Of a stretch of DNA of 64,000 bases, positions 10,296 to 21,942 are shown piece by piece. This DNA comes from Pleurostoma richardsiae (Eukaryota; Ascomycota; Sordariomycetes; Calosphaeriales; Pleurostomataceae). A program made the position numbers and the translations under genes. Within the stretch, counting starts at the first letter, position 1, and the number at the start of each line of letters is the position of its first letter. Below the pieces are notes generated by a model, which was given only the letters and a program-made list of their open reading frames with translations, was not told the origin of the DNA and searched no databases. The DNA lies in NCBI GenBank assembly GCA_030052745.1, contig JANBVO010000022.1:124001-188000 (forward strand), in the 5' to 3' direction.

Positions 10296-12526
10296 GACCA
10301 AGTTCGAGGGAGCCGGTCCTGCTGCCTGAAAATAGGACTTCCGAGGCGTGGAACTCAAGCATGGTCATCGACAGCGTCTTTTCATCACTGGAGTGGGTCG
10401 TGCCGACTACTTGAGAGACCACATGGTCTTTTGGGGAAGAAATGTCTCTCCACCCCGGCTCGACTGTGCCGAACACGCCGTAACCGCTGGAAGTGAAGGA
10501 GGGGGGCAGGAGAGGGGCAAAATGGGTGCGAGTACTGAAGCTAGTGCAGAGTATGTGGGTTGAGTTGGCGTGCAGGAACTGACATATGGAACTCGAGCGT
10601 AAGAGCGTTGGGTAATGATTGAGGCAACCACTTGACCTAACACGACCTTCCTGACCGGGTGCGCTACACTGCTTGACCTTCCCAGGGCTCAGCCAATGTC
10701 AAGCGCCCGTCGACAAGGACTAATGCATGTGGTGGGGGCAATACTTTCCAAGCTCTGTTGGCCACGATCCCAAAACGACTTCAGTGATGTCGCGTGCAGA
10801 GGTGCAGACCGCCATGTACAGGTTGCCGTGGTCTTCACGTGACAAGTATGTGTTTGAGGCTCTCGATATGAAAAGTAAATTAGTATGCAATATGAGCATC
10901 GACTCTCTCGCACTATGTCTTTATTAATACTGGCACTCTATTCTAGTAAAGGACGAGACGTGTAGGTCTGGAGCACAAAGACCAGCGCCGAGGAGTTGGC
11001 ACAAAGCCGGTCTTGGCCTTCGAGGAGTTCCAAGACTTTGAGCGTGTAGTTCCGTCCATGGACGTCTAAATGGGCTTTCGAAACACAGATGAAAGTTTCC
11101 AGCACTTTAGCTACCGGGATATCACTCAGGGCTGTGCAGCCAACTACCCAGCTAATTCAGCGACCTTGTTTTCGCGGTCAGGACGAGAAGTGATCAAGAG
11201 CTCCTAACACTGGTTATGAAACTTCAAAGAGAGACTCCAGGGGGTTTGATTCTGCTGATCACTGCACCGCCCATGATTCATACAAGATGTCTAACAGACA
11301 CTTATTCCAGCGGTTTGCGATAGAACCGGCCGGGCAGACCATTACAATTCCCGGCACAAGACTTTGGAACACCTCTTGGCCACTAGCGAGGTACTTGGTG
11401 GCTTGCCCTTCTGAGGCTTCGATGGAACATGTGACTACAGTGTCTCGTGTCTAAAGATTCACTGATCAGCGAACTCGCCTGGTTTGTTTCTTCTCTGGCT
11501 TGCTCAGCTACCGCCGAAAACGAATAACGAGATGATCAGCAATGTACTAGGAGTTTGTAGAGTATGTCACTTTCCAGCATCCTCGCCATTGAGAAACTGT
11601 AATCCTGTAGATTTCTCCTAAAGCAGATGTTGAAAGGCCGGTATCAGAGCTGATTAAGGTCTAGGCGGGACGATTTCTCAAAGGCATTGCATCTGTAGAT
11701 GTTCAATCGAACCCCCTGCAGTTTGCATCTCCCCATCCACTTCCCCTTTGCAGAATCACACTGGCTTCTAAGAGTCAATCAGGACAATCAGGTCGTCAGG
11801 GGTGGGGCCGAGATATGCGGAAACGGCTGTGATCCAAACTCCGCTCTGAAAGTACTATGTCTCGATTCCCATCCTCAGCGGGTTGCAGCCGTTGACATTT
11901 CGGTTCAGCTCGTTGCCGCTCGGGGTGGCAGCAAACATGTTTTGACTGCATCGAGGCGTCTTCAGCCACATGACAGATAGACTACGCTCCTCATCCCATG
12001 GTCTACCTGCATCTTAGCTTATTTCGGAACTCTTGCCTTGCCGGTCTCGTCAGGTGTGGTTTGAGACCGAGGCCGCAGGTTCGGACGAGGTCTTGGATCT
12101 CTTCAACCTTGTCATATTCCGTTGAACAAGTATTTCGCCTCACAAGACTATCGCTGGAAACACTTGGAACAAGGGGCCGTAAACCTATAGCTCAGCTACC
12201 TATTCAGATTGTGGCAGCAAGCAACATGCTCTTATTATATGGATATTCAGACTCTTACTTATTCAAACCCGTAGGTGTTAGCACATCTTTTGCTAGCATT
12301 ACTTGCAAGCGACCCTATGAGCGACACGGACGCGGAACAAGCGTGCGAATGAAGACGATGAAGGCTCATAGGTGACTGGTACTTTGGTGACTAAATAGGC
12401 CCCAATACACCGGCGCTTAGGGGCGGCGCTTAGGGGTAAAATACACTGGTACCTTGCTTTGGCTTGCTAGGTCTGTGGCGAAGTTCCAGAGTTGCGTTAT
12501 ATATATCGCTTGAAGGGGACGGTGAG
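10296..12526. other. Intergenic region between ALDH and MBL-fold hydrolase genes
   Basis: 2.2 kb without an intact gene. It includes the ALDH promoter and the MBL gene's 3' side. A minus-strand block at about 11264-11451 is stop-free for some 60 codons with balanced amino-acid content and no ATG; it could be a scrap of a decayed gene, but I cannot name it. Plus-strand frames at 11699-11980 and 11998-12375 show no motif. Confidence 0.5.
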
Positions 12527-13672
12527 CTACGCTGACGGGCCCCAATCAACTCTCCCCTGCACCTCATCCGCCCGTCCCACGGCAACGGCAAAGTCTCTCA
12601 GAAACCTCCAACGACACTTCCTAACCCAATCCCTGTCCATGAAGTCGTTGGCTTTGGCAGGAAAGAAGTCTACCACCCCCAGCAGGGATACGTCGTGGGC
12701 GGAAGCAACAAATACGTTGTCTGCGACATCTGCCTCTTGGAGCTTTTTGATTGTCCGGATAGCCTCATCGACGTCAAAATTCACGCCTCCTTCTCGGGCA
12801 GGCTCGTAGAATGGCCTCTTTTCGCCACCGTTCGGCAAAGGACTGAGCTTCTCGAAGAGGGATCCCGGGCAAACGGGAGACGGTAACGATGCCCACGCCG
12901 TGGGCAGCAGGAATGGATGTGGTGAGATAAATTCTGGAAGTGGCATGTAGGGACTCGGACGGATCTCCCCGCCATGGTGATAGGAATCACCGCCCATGAA
13001 TATGAACGAGTCTGGGTTGGACGTCACCCTAGCGAAGGCGCAGAGGTGGCCAATTGCATGACCGGGGGCGTCAAGGAGAAAGAATGAGCCGTCACCGAAG
13101 TAGTCGAATGCTCTGAACCTTCCAATGCGCAGGCTGAAGTCCTTATCCGCCATCTCGCGCAACTGACGTCCGGCATAGTCCGTCTCCAGGATAGGCGAAC
13201 CTGGGCCTGCTGGATAGCCCGGCATCATGTGGGACTTGAAGCCAGGGCCCACGATCAAAGTTGTCGCCGGCTCGAACGTGGCTGGATTACCGGTGTGGTC
13301 GAAGTGCCAGTGGCTCCATATCACGGCCTCGATGGCCGTAGTGTCGACGCCGTGCTCGTTCAGGATGTCGCGCACGCCTTTCTGGACGTGGATCTCGTAC
13401 CCGCGCTCCTTGAGGCGCGACAGCAAAGCTGGACTGAAGTTCCAATGGTCCTTGCGGACGCCTAGATCGAAGACGACGGTGCGTTTCAGGGTAGGGTGCT
13501 GAATAAGAAAGGAGAAGCATGGCGCAGCGAGATAGTCGTGACCGCGGATGGGTGGCGAGAGGAACGCCGAGGTGGCAATGCCACGGATGATTGATGTCGT
13601 GTCGACGATGGACACGTCGACTGTGCACCCTGATGGTGGAATATGCAGGTCTGGGGGCAGGGGTGCCATCAT
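12527..13672 (-). CDS. Metallo-beta-lactamase-fold hydrolase
   Basis: A single-exon gene of 381 aa. The zinc motif HxHxDH is complete as SHWHFDHTG (residues 120-128). It is followed by a later metal-ligand His in DAPGHAIGH (about 205) and an Asp in GGDSYHH (about 229). This arrangement resembles the AiiA/AttM-like lactonases and the fungal lactamases that open benzoxazolinone rings (MBL1 of the Fusarium FDB1 cluster). Lactone or lactam hydrolysis is therefore the best guess, but the substrate cannot be read from sequence. The start is the double ATG at 13672/13669. The frame stays open 137 codons upstream and includes an ATG at 14011, but that extension is Arg-rich low-complexity sequence over a CT repeat and is probably leader. 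It lies between the ALDH gene and the Zn2Cys6 regulator, all three on minus. Confidence 0.85.
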   Translation of the reverse strand: MMAPLPPDLHIPPSGCTVDVSIVDTTSIIRGIATSAFLSPPIRGHDYLAAPCFSFLIQHPTLKRTVVFDLGVRKDHWNFSPALLSRLKERGYEIHVQKGVRDILNEHGVDTTAIEAVIWSHWHFDHTGNPATFEPATTLIVGPGFKSHMMPGYPAGPGSPILETDYAGRQLREMADKDFSLRIGRFRAFDYFGDGSFFLLDAPGHAIGHLCAFARVTSNPDSFIFMGGDSYHHGGEIRPSPYMPLPEFISPHPFLLPTAWASLPSPVCPGSLFEKLSPLPNGGEKRPFYEPAREGGVNFDVDEAIRTIKKLQEADVADNVFVASAHDVSLLGVVDFFPAKANDFMDRDWVRKCRWRFLRDFAVAVGRADEVQGRVDWGPSA

Positions 13673-14279
13673 AGTAGTACGGGGGTCTTCTGAGTCCGGC
13701 CGGGCCGCCTCAAACTCTCTCTCTCTCTCTCTCTTCCCGCCTACAGCCCGCTTGTGATTGCGTGTGCGTCTGCTTGTGCTTTCCCTGCGGGTTAAGGGGG
13801 CGAGGGTAGGGGCTATGTTTCTCTTTGTTGCCAGAGGCAGAGGACAGGTTTGGCAACCTTTATGGCCTCGGGTGCTGAGGCAAGTTCTCTTCAATATCCT
13901 CGAGGCTGCGAGCCGCAACCGCAGAAGTGAAAGTGTCACGCCATTGGAGATGAGTGATGGCAGCAGAGCTGCGGGGCGTCGGAGGACCACCTCCGTTCCA
14001 CGCCCCGTCATCTCCCTTCGGACTAAGGTAGGTGGATAATTAGGTATCAGCTGCGTAAGTCGACAGCCCCGGCTACGAATCAACGGCCATCTGGAGCTCG
14101 TGGGCTCCGACGCGCGACACTGAGGCGGCCGGAAGCCATTACACTTGCGACAGATCCATGATGCACGCTTCGAAACAGGAGCGAGTGCGAGTTATCGAAA
14201 TGAATCCGGTCTAAGCAAGAAGGAGCGCAAAGCGAACGATGAGCGCATTCCCGCATCTATAGGTATCGCAGGCCAGCCT
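13673..14279. other. Intergenic region with CT repeat, MBL gene promoter side
   Basis: About 600 bp between the start of the MBL-fold gene and the end of the regulator gene, both on minus. A perfect (CT)10 run lies at 13715-13734, about 45 bp upstream of the MBL start, a common fungal promoter or leader feature. No gene is supported here. Confidence 0.55.
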
Positions 14280-17200
14280 TTAATACAGGCCGGTCATATT
14301 GTCTATTCCGTGGACGCCCCCCATGCCTGTCCAGAGCAGCTGTTCCCCGGCAGCGGTGTTGTCTCCCAGGGACTCCGTCGCATGGCCGGGTGGCATGCCA
14401 GGCGGCATCGGCAGTGGGTCCATCATGGACGCGTGGCCGGAGCCGACCGTAAAGGGGCTCATGTCTACGCCGACGCCGACCTGAGTGCCCGTCATCTGGC
14501 TCATCATGTGGCTGAAGTCGGCACCCATCCCGCCCATGCCCCAGTTGGTGCCCAGGTTCTCTACACGCTCCTGGACGTCCGCGTCAAGATTGACAGGTCG
14601 CCGCGGCCGGTGGTCGCCACGCTGAATAATCGACAGGATAGAGGCCTTGATCCGCTCAAAGATGTCGCGGTACTTGCGCGCCGACGGATAGCGCTCTGTT
14701 ATAATGTACAGCAGAATCTGGCAATCTGTGAGAGGACCTTCAATGTTGAGAAAGTCGTCCGGTTCTAGCCAGGCACAGTAAACGAGTGTCAGGCCTGTCA
14801 AAGTGAGTCAGACGCTTCCATTGCCGCCCCGGCCTGTTTCTGGCCGTTGGCTAAGGTGTAATTGGGGAGAGGCGAACGCTCGGGGCTTACCTGCAAGAAA
14901 GACAGACTGAATGGAGAGAGCGGCGAACCCGACAGGAAAGACGTGATGCAGTGCACGATAGTCGCTGATAATCCCAGCGCAGGCATCAGCACACAAGCGC
15001 ACCCACTGCTTGTTCATGGGCGTCTGGCCAAGCATCGGATAGAGCAGATACCGCACAATGCGGTGATAGTGCAAGGTATACAGAATGGTGCCCTCGTAGG
15101 GCATGCCAGGCCTCTGCTTGAAATCCCTCGTCTCGAGGGGGATGGCATCCTTCCACGCATTCAGGCGGTCTAGGTACTGCTGGATCACAACGTCTGAGAG
15201 CTGTGCAGGTCTGTCCACACGGTAGATCTCGTGCTGAATGTCCGATTCGATTTGCTTTAGGCGGAGGCGATGGATGAAGGACGTCATAGTCGTCGGCGGG
15301 TTGCGGGGGAAGTTGGAGACATGGAGGTAGGCTTGCCGGCAGACTTCGTCATCCTCGTTTTCCTCGGGAATATCGAGAGGAAGCTTGATTATCATGTGAG
15401 CTGGTTGGTATCAATGCGATACAGCGCGGTATCGAAGGGATACTCACGTCTGCGTCAATGTCGTGGTCTGATATGCTCATGGGCCGCCCTGCGTCAGACG
15501 ACACACTGTCAGCGAGACTATAGCGGTTATTGTACTACGGTACGAGCCAGGGAGGAGAACCCAAGAATGAGAGCCAGACCTATAGATATCGAGACGTCGC
15601 GGTCTAGGCCGTAGACAGTCCAGAATCGACGCTTGTCTATCTCGTACTCGACACTTGGGGGCCGTTTTCTCTGCTTTCTGTGAAGCCCTAGCTCGATGCA
15701 CAACCTCATAGCGGCGCCGACGTACGTCCTAAAGAGTAGGTACCCCGGTCAGCGTATTTTATATCCATTTGATGATATGTAGGGATATGCCGGGAATTAA
15801 AGAATGAGTATCCGAAATAATATCCATTCCCTCTAATTAAGCGACAGTATTCTCGGGACTGATCATACTATACGCTTATAGCGTCCTCGCCTTAAAAAAC
15901 CATCGGCATAGACGTCACAGGATAAATAGAGACAGACATACCAGGCGCCAGGGTCCCGTGGTGCCCTCGTACAGTAGAGGGCGAGGAGGATCAGATAATC
16001 TACGGTTCGACCGTCACGCAGCATCAGCATCTCGTCCATCTGTTCAAAGGCAGCCTCATAATGCTGCTCGCTGAAGAAGTGTCCCATCTCGCCAGACTAC
16101 ATCGATATCCGATCAGCTAGATGTTTTGCGTACGGCTAGCTAGTAGCGTAGGCCGTGTTCTGGAGTATCAAAGAGAAGTTACCGGCGGCGCTCACTTACT
16201 GATTCCAGCCACCGCCCACTGACGGCATACACGAGGTGTAAAATGCTTCTCTCGTAGACGTCATTCAGGTTCTCCCTGTGGGCATGGAGCCTTAGAAGGC
16301 GGGGAGTCAGGAGCGCAGGGTAACGTAGGTTCACGTGGACGAACCAGCCCTGGAGCAGCCTCTGGGCGACAGAATAGCTCAGGAAAGGGACTCCGATCAC
16401 GTCATGCAGCCTTGTCGCCGACTTGGGCGTAGGGTCGTCCTCATCCGGGTCCTCCCTACGCGGCTGCGAGCTCGCATTCTGCACGACCGAGCTCAGGACG
16501 CGGCCAATGGTTATGTTCGACGACGCACCGACGTAGTGCCCGGAGGCGCTGAGAGACAAATCTCGAACGGCCACGAGGATGTCATTGGCCTCGTCGTCGG
16601 ATGCCGTCTGTTCCAGACGCAGAAGCGGCTGTGCCGCTGCCGCAGAGGCCGGAAGGGGCTGTAGTCTAGCCGGAGTCCTTCCAAGACCGAGATGATCTTC
16701 GTTCACTCCGGTGTGGCCGAGGGAGGCAAGGTGGGACTCGAGCTCGGCCACTCTCTGCTCGAGGGCCTTGATATAGAGCTTTTTCTCTCCGGCGGCCGGG
16801 ACAAGTGGCACGACGTAGACTACAGATAACGAGTCAGTGAGAACCACGGGTCTCGCACGGGCACGACTCGGCGACCATAGGGAGATACCGAGACGGAATG
16901 GCAAACCCGCGCCCCCTTGAGGACGCGATCGGCTCCGTCCGGCCAGTCCGGAAGCTATTTGCCGCTTTACTACCTACCGCATTTAAGGGAAAGTCGGGCA
17001 CACGAGGCGCATGCCGGCCTGTTGCCGTCGCACTAGCAGCGGGGGTGGTAAGTCAGCAACGAGAGCATCGTACGCCTCCGGGAATGACAATGCCGGCCTG
17101 CATACCTTCTGCTTCCGGGTTTTGCACCTCTGACAGGCGAGTGCCACACGGTCGCGCTTACCGTGCTTCTTATGGCTTCCAGGGGCAGCCCCTGCAGAAG

Positions 17201-17291
17201 CGGAAGACACCGCCGACCTGTCCGGAGCTGCTCCCGATGGCGCGGCGGACGGAGCCAACGGCCCTTCCGGCGAGGACTTGGTATTCTCCAT
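14280..17291 (-). CDS. Zn(II)2Cys6 fungal transcription factor
   Basis: Eight exons on minus, joined by phase and homology: 17291-17106, 17032-16978, 16819-16200, 16096-15942, 15728-15580, 15488-15448, 15383-14891, 14794-14280; about 737 aa. Splicing of the first two introns assembles a perfect binuclear zinc cluster, CQRCKTRKQKC then DGNRPAC, ASC, ARLSLKC (residues about 53-80). A basic stretch precedes it and a short coiled coil (KKLYIKALEQRVAELE) follows, the usual dimerisation layout. The central fungal-specific regulatory domain is visible around GWFVHVNLRYPALL and VYERSILHLVYAVSGRWLES. The C-terminus is Met/Gly/Pro-rich. The intron at 15489-15579 uses a weak GTCTGG donor and that at 15729-15941 is long (213 bp), so those joins are the least certain. 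It sits inside the accessory block next to the divergent FAD monooxygenase gene and is the only regulator seen, so it may be the pathway-specific activator (inference). Confidence 0.85.
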
Positions 17292-18878
17292 GGGGCCGGC
17301 GCTCTCGGCAGGGGCTTTAAGCTACTTATTCCAGTCGGCTTCTCGGCAACAGGGATAGGCCGCTCGGGGCTAGGATCCAAAGCGCACTCGCTATTCCGGC
17401 GTTACGGTGCGCGAAAGCTCCTTGGATAGCTATCGGGGCCGCCAAAGCTTATCCGCCTCCGCCTCCGCCTCCCTGCATCGCCTAGTAGGCGAGACGTGCC
17501 GGCTCTTGCTAGCGGGGTTGGGAAGACCAGACCTCGATCGCCTGACTAAGAGACGCACAGAATATGGAGCGGGCTAATCAATTCGCTGCTGGTGGCCGGG
17601 AGGCGTTCAAAGGAGCCCCGGGACTTGGAGACCGATGGTGTGAGGTTGTAAAGCGCGCGATCGGGGGCTCTGTTGCGGGAAGAGGAGGCGCCGCGTCTCT
17701 TTAGCTTCCGAGCGACCGAGCGGGAGTGTCCCCTAGTGTGTGTGTGTGCTGTGTGTGTGTGTGTGCTGCGTACTAACGTTATGTGCGACAGTAAAGTTAC
17801 CTCGAGATATTGGCGGAGTACCTGTAGGTAGTTCCCACATGCATACCTAGTTAGAGTATAATCTCTGGGCAACAGTGTACTCCGTACTCAGTTGGTACAA
17901 TTGCGACAAGGGGGCTGGAGAATCGAGGCTCTCTGACTTGGCTGGCCGACAGTCCTTGCTTCTCCCTCCCTCCATCAGCAGGCAAGGCTTGGCAAGTACT
18001 GAGCAAAGAAGTCACGGAGAGAAGCGGGGATTTTGCACCACTTGCAAACGAGGTAACTCCATAACTACAGCATCTGGAGAACTCCTCCTCCCATCCTTTT
18101 TCTCCTCCTCTTTCTGCTTTGAGCTTAGCCTAGGTCAATAGGATCGTTTCCACTGCTTCTGCGGCTTCCACGGCTCCCACGGCATTGGCGGCTGCATCGC
18201 GTGGCTCTTTTGAAGCGGTCTCGGTGTTCTTCGGCACCGCGCCGTCCCATTCCGCTATCAGCTTTCGGTATGGCAGTTCCGTTAGTCTTTTCCAGCGCCA
18301 GGCGAAAGAACCTGCCGGCCTGCCAAACCAAACCAGTCTAAAGACTAGGTACTTGGTGCCGAGCTTGATAGTACACTAGAAACCCACCGGACCGTCAGTC
18401 GATCTGTGTGTGTCCACGCCGCATCCAAAGGATCAGAGGCGCTTACGTAGGACCCTATCGTACTACTAGTAGTAGTACACGGTTGCCCAAAGGGAGATGT
18501 TCCTGTTACGAAGCGATATTTCCGTGATCCACCCACCCGTCAGGCTGTGTTATCGGCCGGCGTGCTCCAGCTCTGCTCCAAAACAGCGTCCCCCTACCAG
18601 CGTGGACTACAGTACAATTGTACACAGATGATAGAGCACATAGGAAGGATGAGCCGAAAAGTACTGCTCTTCATTTTTGGGCGGCTGAACCCGCCACCGT
18701 GGTACCGGCTCTTAAAAAGAAAGGGATCATCGCCGCCTCCCCCGGCAGCGCGGCTCCCGGGCTCATCACACATGCTCGCAGGAGGCGTCACCGGGACATG
18801 CATCTCAGAACTGCTCAGTCGTCCATCCGCCTCTCCGGGACCAAGTAGCTGGGCCTCCTACATCCCAGTCCGAGTGCG
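17292..18878. promoter_or_regulatory. Divergent intergenic region between regulator and monooxygenase
   Basis: 1.6 kb separating the minus-strand Zn2Cys6 gene from the plus-strand FAD monooxygenase, so it must hold both promoters. An interrupted TG/CA microsatellite lies at 17736-17765. Open frames here (17546-17872 on -, 18547-18912 on +) are repeat-driven or lack motifs. I could not identify a specific operator; paired CGG half-sites would be the thing to test. Confidence 0.5.
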
Positions 18879-20363
18879 ATGGCGTCGCGGGGCTCAGTGG
18901 CTTCCCACATGAAGTCCTTTGTTAGGCAGATCCGCAAGAAGCAGAAAGGCTCCTCCGAGCCGCCCAGCACCGGCGAGCTTCAGGCCGCCATGGCAGCGGC
19001 AGCACCTGCACCGCCCGGGCAGGAGCGACAGCATACAATTGCGATCCTCGGAGCTGGCATTGGAGGGCTCGCTCTTGCCATCGGTCTCATCAAGCGAGGG
19101 GTGCCCTGCACCATCTACGAGTCGGCCAAGGAGTTCTCCGTGGTCGGTGCCGGCATTGGCTTCGGGCCCAACACGCTTAACGCCATCGATCTCATCGACC
19201 CTCGCTTCCGGACCAAGTACGATGACGCCAAAACGGCCAACGAACGGGCTGAGTTCGAACACTGCGTCTTCGATGCGCTCTACGCCGAGGAGGGCTTCGG
19301 CGAGAAGCGAGGCTGGACTCGCGGCATTGTGGGAGCCAGTTATTTCACGCGCAGTAGCGCTCATCGCAAGGACCTGCTGGAGATCATGGAAAGCTTCATC
19401 CCGCCTGGGACGGTCAAGTTCTCCAAACGCGCCGAGGAGATTCGACAGGTGGACGACAAGGTCGTAGTCCGCTTCCAGGACGGCGACACTGTGATGGTTG
19501 ACGCCCTCATTGGGTGCGATGGCGTCAAGGGTATCACGCGAGCAGCCACTCTAGGCTCCATAGCCCCGGGCTCCGTCGCCCCTGAGTACGCCAACATGTA
19601 CATCTACCGCGGCATCCTGCCCATGAGCGATGCCAAGGACATACTAGGCAGGCACGGCGGCGACGCCAAGTGGTTCATGGCCAAAGGAAAGGGCGTCGCC
19701 ATCTATCCCATCTCCAAGGGTGCTGAGGAGAACTTTGTCTTCTTCGTCCACGACCCGAACCCGTGGCGGCACCAGGCCAATACCGTTGAATGCACGCGGG
19801 AGGAGATGGCCGCAGACCTCGACGGGTTCGACCCCAGACTCATCAAGCTACTAGACTGGGCGAAGCCCCTGAGGTGGGCCGTCTATCACCACCGCCACAC
19901 GCCGACATACTACAATGGGCGCGTATGCATGCTCGGGGACGTTGCGCACGCGTCCACCCCCCACCAAGCGGCGGGCGCGGGGCAGGGCCTGGAGGACGCG
20001 GTTGTGCTCGCTCATCTACTGTCGCTAACTCGGTCTGCCGACCAGCTTGGCACTGCCTTCCAGGTCTACGATCAAGTCCGCCGCCCCCGGGCAACAAAAG
20101 TCGTTGAGACCAGCTACGAGGCGGGTCTGATGTACTTATGGCTGGGGACCCAAGGCGAAGACATGCATGAGATTGTGGAGAACGCCAACGGAAGACTGCA
20201 CTGGATCTGGCAGCACGACCTCCAAGCCGACTTGGATACAGCCGAGGCAGAGTATCTGTCACTAATGCAGCAGCGGCAGAAGCAGAAAGAGGACGAAGAG
20301 CATGAAAAGTCGCATCCTGGTCAAATCGGCCTCCACGCGACAACGAGGGAGCTGCCTCTGTAG
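18879..20363 (+). CDS. FAD-dependent monooxygenase, salicylate-hydroxylase-like
   Basis: An intronless 494-aa group A flavoprotein monooxygenase. The FAD-binding GAGIGG is at residues 58-63 followed by an acidic strand end (CTIYE). The DG motif appears in LIGCDGVKG and the GD motif in CMLGDVAHASTPHQAAGAGQ, which binds the FAD phosphate. The family uses NAD(P)H and O2 to hydroxylate aromatic rings, with decarboxylation in salicylate hydroxylases. The first 50 residues are basic (KSFVRQIRKKQKG) and precede the usual start of the fold. An internal ATG at 18990 would give a 457-aa protein of more typical size. It is transcribed away from the regulator and towards the MFS carriers. It could serve degradation of an aromatic acid or tailor a metabolite; the sequence does not decide. 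Confidence 0.9.
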   Translation: MASRGSVASHMKSFVRQIRKKQKGSSEPPSTGELQAAMAAAAPAPPGQERQHTIAILGAGIGGLALAIGLIKRGVPCTIYESAKEFSVVGAGIGFGPNTLNAIDLIDPRFRTKYDDAKTANERAEFEHCVFDALYAEEGFGEKRGWTRGIVGASYFTRSSAHRKDLLEIMESFIPPGTVKFSKRAEEIRQVDDKVVVRFQDGDTVMVDALIGCDGVKGITRAATLGSIAPGSVAPEYANMYIYRGILPMSDAKDILGRHGGDAKWFMAKGKGVAIYPISKGAEENFVFFVHDPNPWRHQANTVECTREEMAADLDGFDPRLIKLLDWAKPLRWAVYHHRHTPTYYNGRVCMLGDVAHASTPHQAAGAGQGLEDAVVLAHLLSLTRSADQLGTAFQVYDQVRRPRATKVVETSYEAGLMYLWLGTQGEDMHEIVENANGRLHWIWQHDLQADLDTAEAEYLSLMQQRQKQKEDEEHEKSHPGQIGLHATTRELPL

Positions 20364-21908
20364 GTCGTCGCGTGATGCCTCCTTATCGCACGCAACTTGG
20401 TCGTGCAGGCGGCGAGGGGTGCTGCCGTGTGCTTGAGTTATTTCTACCGCTCCGGACCAGCCACACAAATGGATTGGCACCGTACAAGCAGGGCAAACAG
20501 ACCTCCCCGGCCCGCGCATGCGCGTGAAGCCTCATAAACAGCGACCGGGGTTTGAGGGTTTGGACAAGCGCTCTCTCTTCGATATGGCAGGCTGGACACG
20601 CTCCTTCCGGTACGTCTGTGTCCAGCCACGACAGAGGACAGTCATCGCCGCAGCCGAGCTTTGCGGAGAGACCCTCTATCCGTTCGCCGCTCAGAGACCA
20701 TGATCCTTTGTCTACAAAATCGAATGAAACTCTTGCATATCGCTCTCTCTATGGTTAGACGCGCTCGGTATCGGCAACGAGCGACTGTAGCTCGGGTACA
20801 GACAAATTATACAATGCGCTTTCGCTCTTCTACTTCGCCCCTTGAGTCTTTCGGCATTTCCCGGACAAACGGTGCAGCGGACTTATATTGTACATGTATC
20901 ATCCCCCAGGATACCTAGTCAGTAGATCTAGGTTAGATTGCGCCTTGGAGTTTTCATGTCAAGGCGGGAAACGACGGGAGCGTGACGCAACGCAGAGAGC
21001 AGACAACCAGGCGGACTGTTCGATGAGTGCTCTCAAACCGTCACCGCAAGGGGTTCAGATGAGTGTCGAACGATTGCCACACTTGGTCAAGCACTCACGC
21101 ACCAAGATTTTGGGAATCCTATGGAAGCGGTGACAGACCTTTGAAAGCTTTGTCTCGCACGCCGCCTTTCGGCAAGCTGCAACCACAGATAAAGATGTAC
21201 AGGCAGGGGGTGTCATCGGAAGGACCGTCCCGATAAGGACCGGAGCCAGCCCGAAGCGGGGCCATACCTCGGGAAGACTTGCTCGAGAGCTTCCTGGCTC
21301 AGAAGCTCATGGCCCAAGCTTCGAAAGCCAGTGCTTGACTAACCAGGCGGAGCGTTTGTGTTCACTACCTGCAGTGAGGTAGTCAGTCCATCAACCTCGA
21401 GTCTCGGGCTCGCAGTTGATAAACCCCCTTCTTGCCCCCTACCCCCCTCGTTCGACCAGTTTTGTCTCTCCCTTTTCGACATCACACCTCCCCACGCCGC
21501 CAAGCCTACTACAAACACAGCGGGCCGCCCGTCTCTGCAGACCTCCCGCCGCCAATCCCCGTTGCTCCAGGGTCCGGCTGCGACAATGTTGCATCCGCGT
21601 GCACATCCTTCCCTAATCTGGAGGTCACTCCGGAGCGGGGTTTTGCAGCGAGCGCCTGATTTCCGCAGTCGATTGATCACTTGTCACTCGCGCCGTACAC
21701 TACCTCCCTACCTAACGCACGCAGCATGCGAAGTACGGGACGTGCTAATGCTGTGGTTGATGGCACATAATATATACTCTGCGGCGGCGTGGCCCCCTAT
21801 CACACTCAAGTTCCCCAAACTACCATCACCTAGGTAGCTACCAGCCTTACCTACCTATCTGCTGATAGTTATCGACTTCGAAATTAGACCCGTCTCGATT
21901 TATCTCCC

Positions 21909-21942
<34 letters not shown>

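Noticed and set aside
13673-14083. 137-codon open extension ahead of the MBL-fold start, with an ATG at 14011
   Set aside because: The extension is Arg-rich low-complexity sequence over a CT repeat, and family members begin near the chosen ATG pair.
15489-15579. Later donor (GTTCTC) for the fifth intron of the Zn2Cys6 gene
   Set aside because: Phase does not fit the next exon; the weak GTCTGG donor restores the family motif SIGRPMSISDHDID.
17736-17765. TG/CA microsatellite read as His-Thr repeats in a minus-strand frame
   Set aside because: Repeat-driven translation only; it is a simple sequence repeat in a promoter region.
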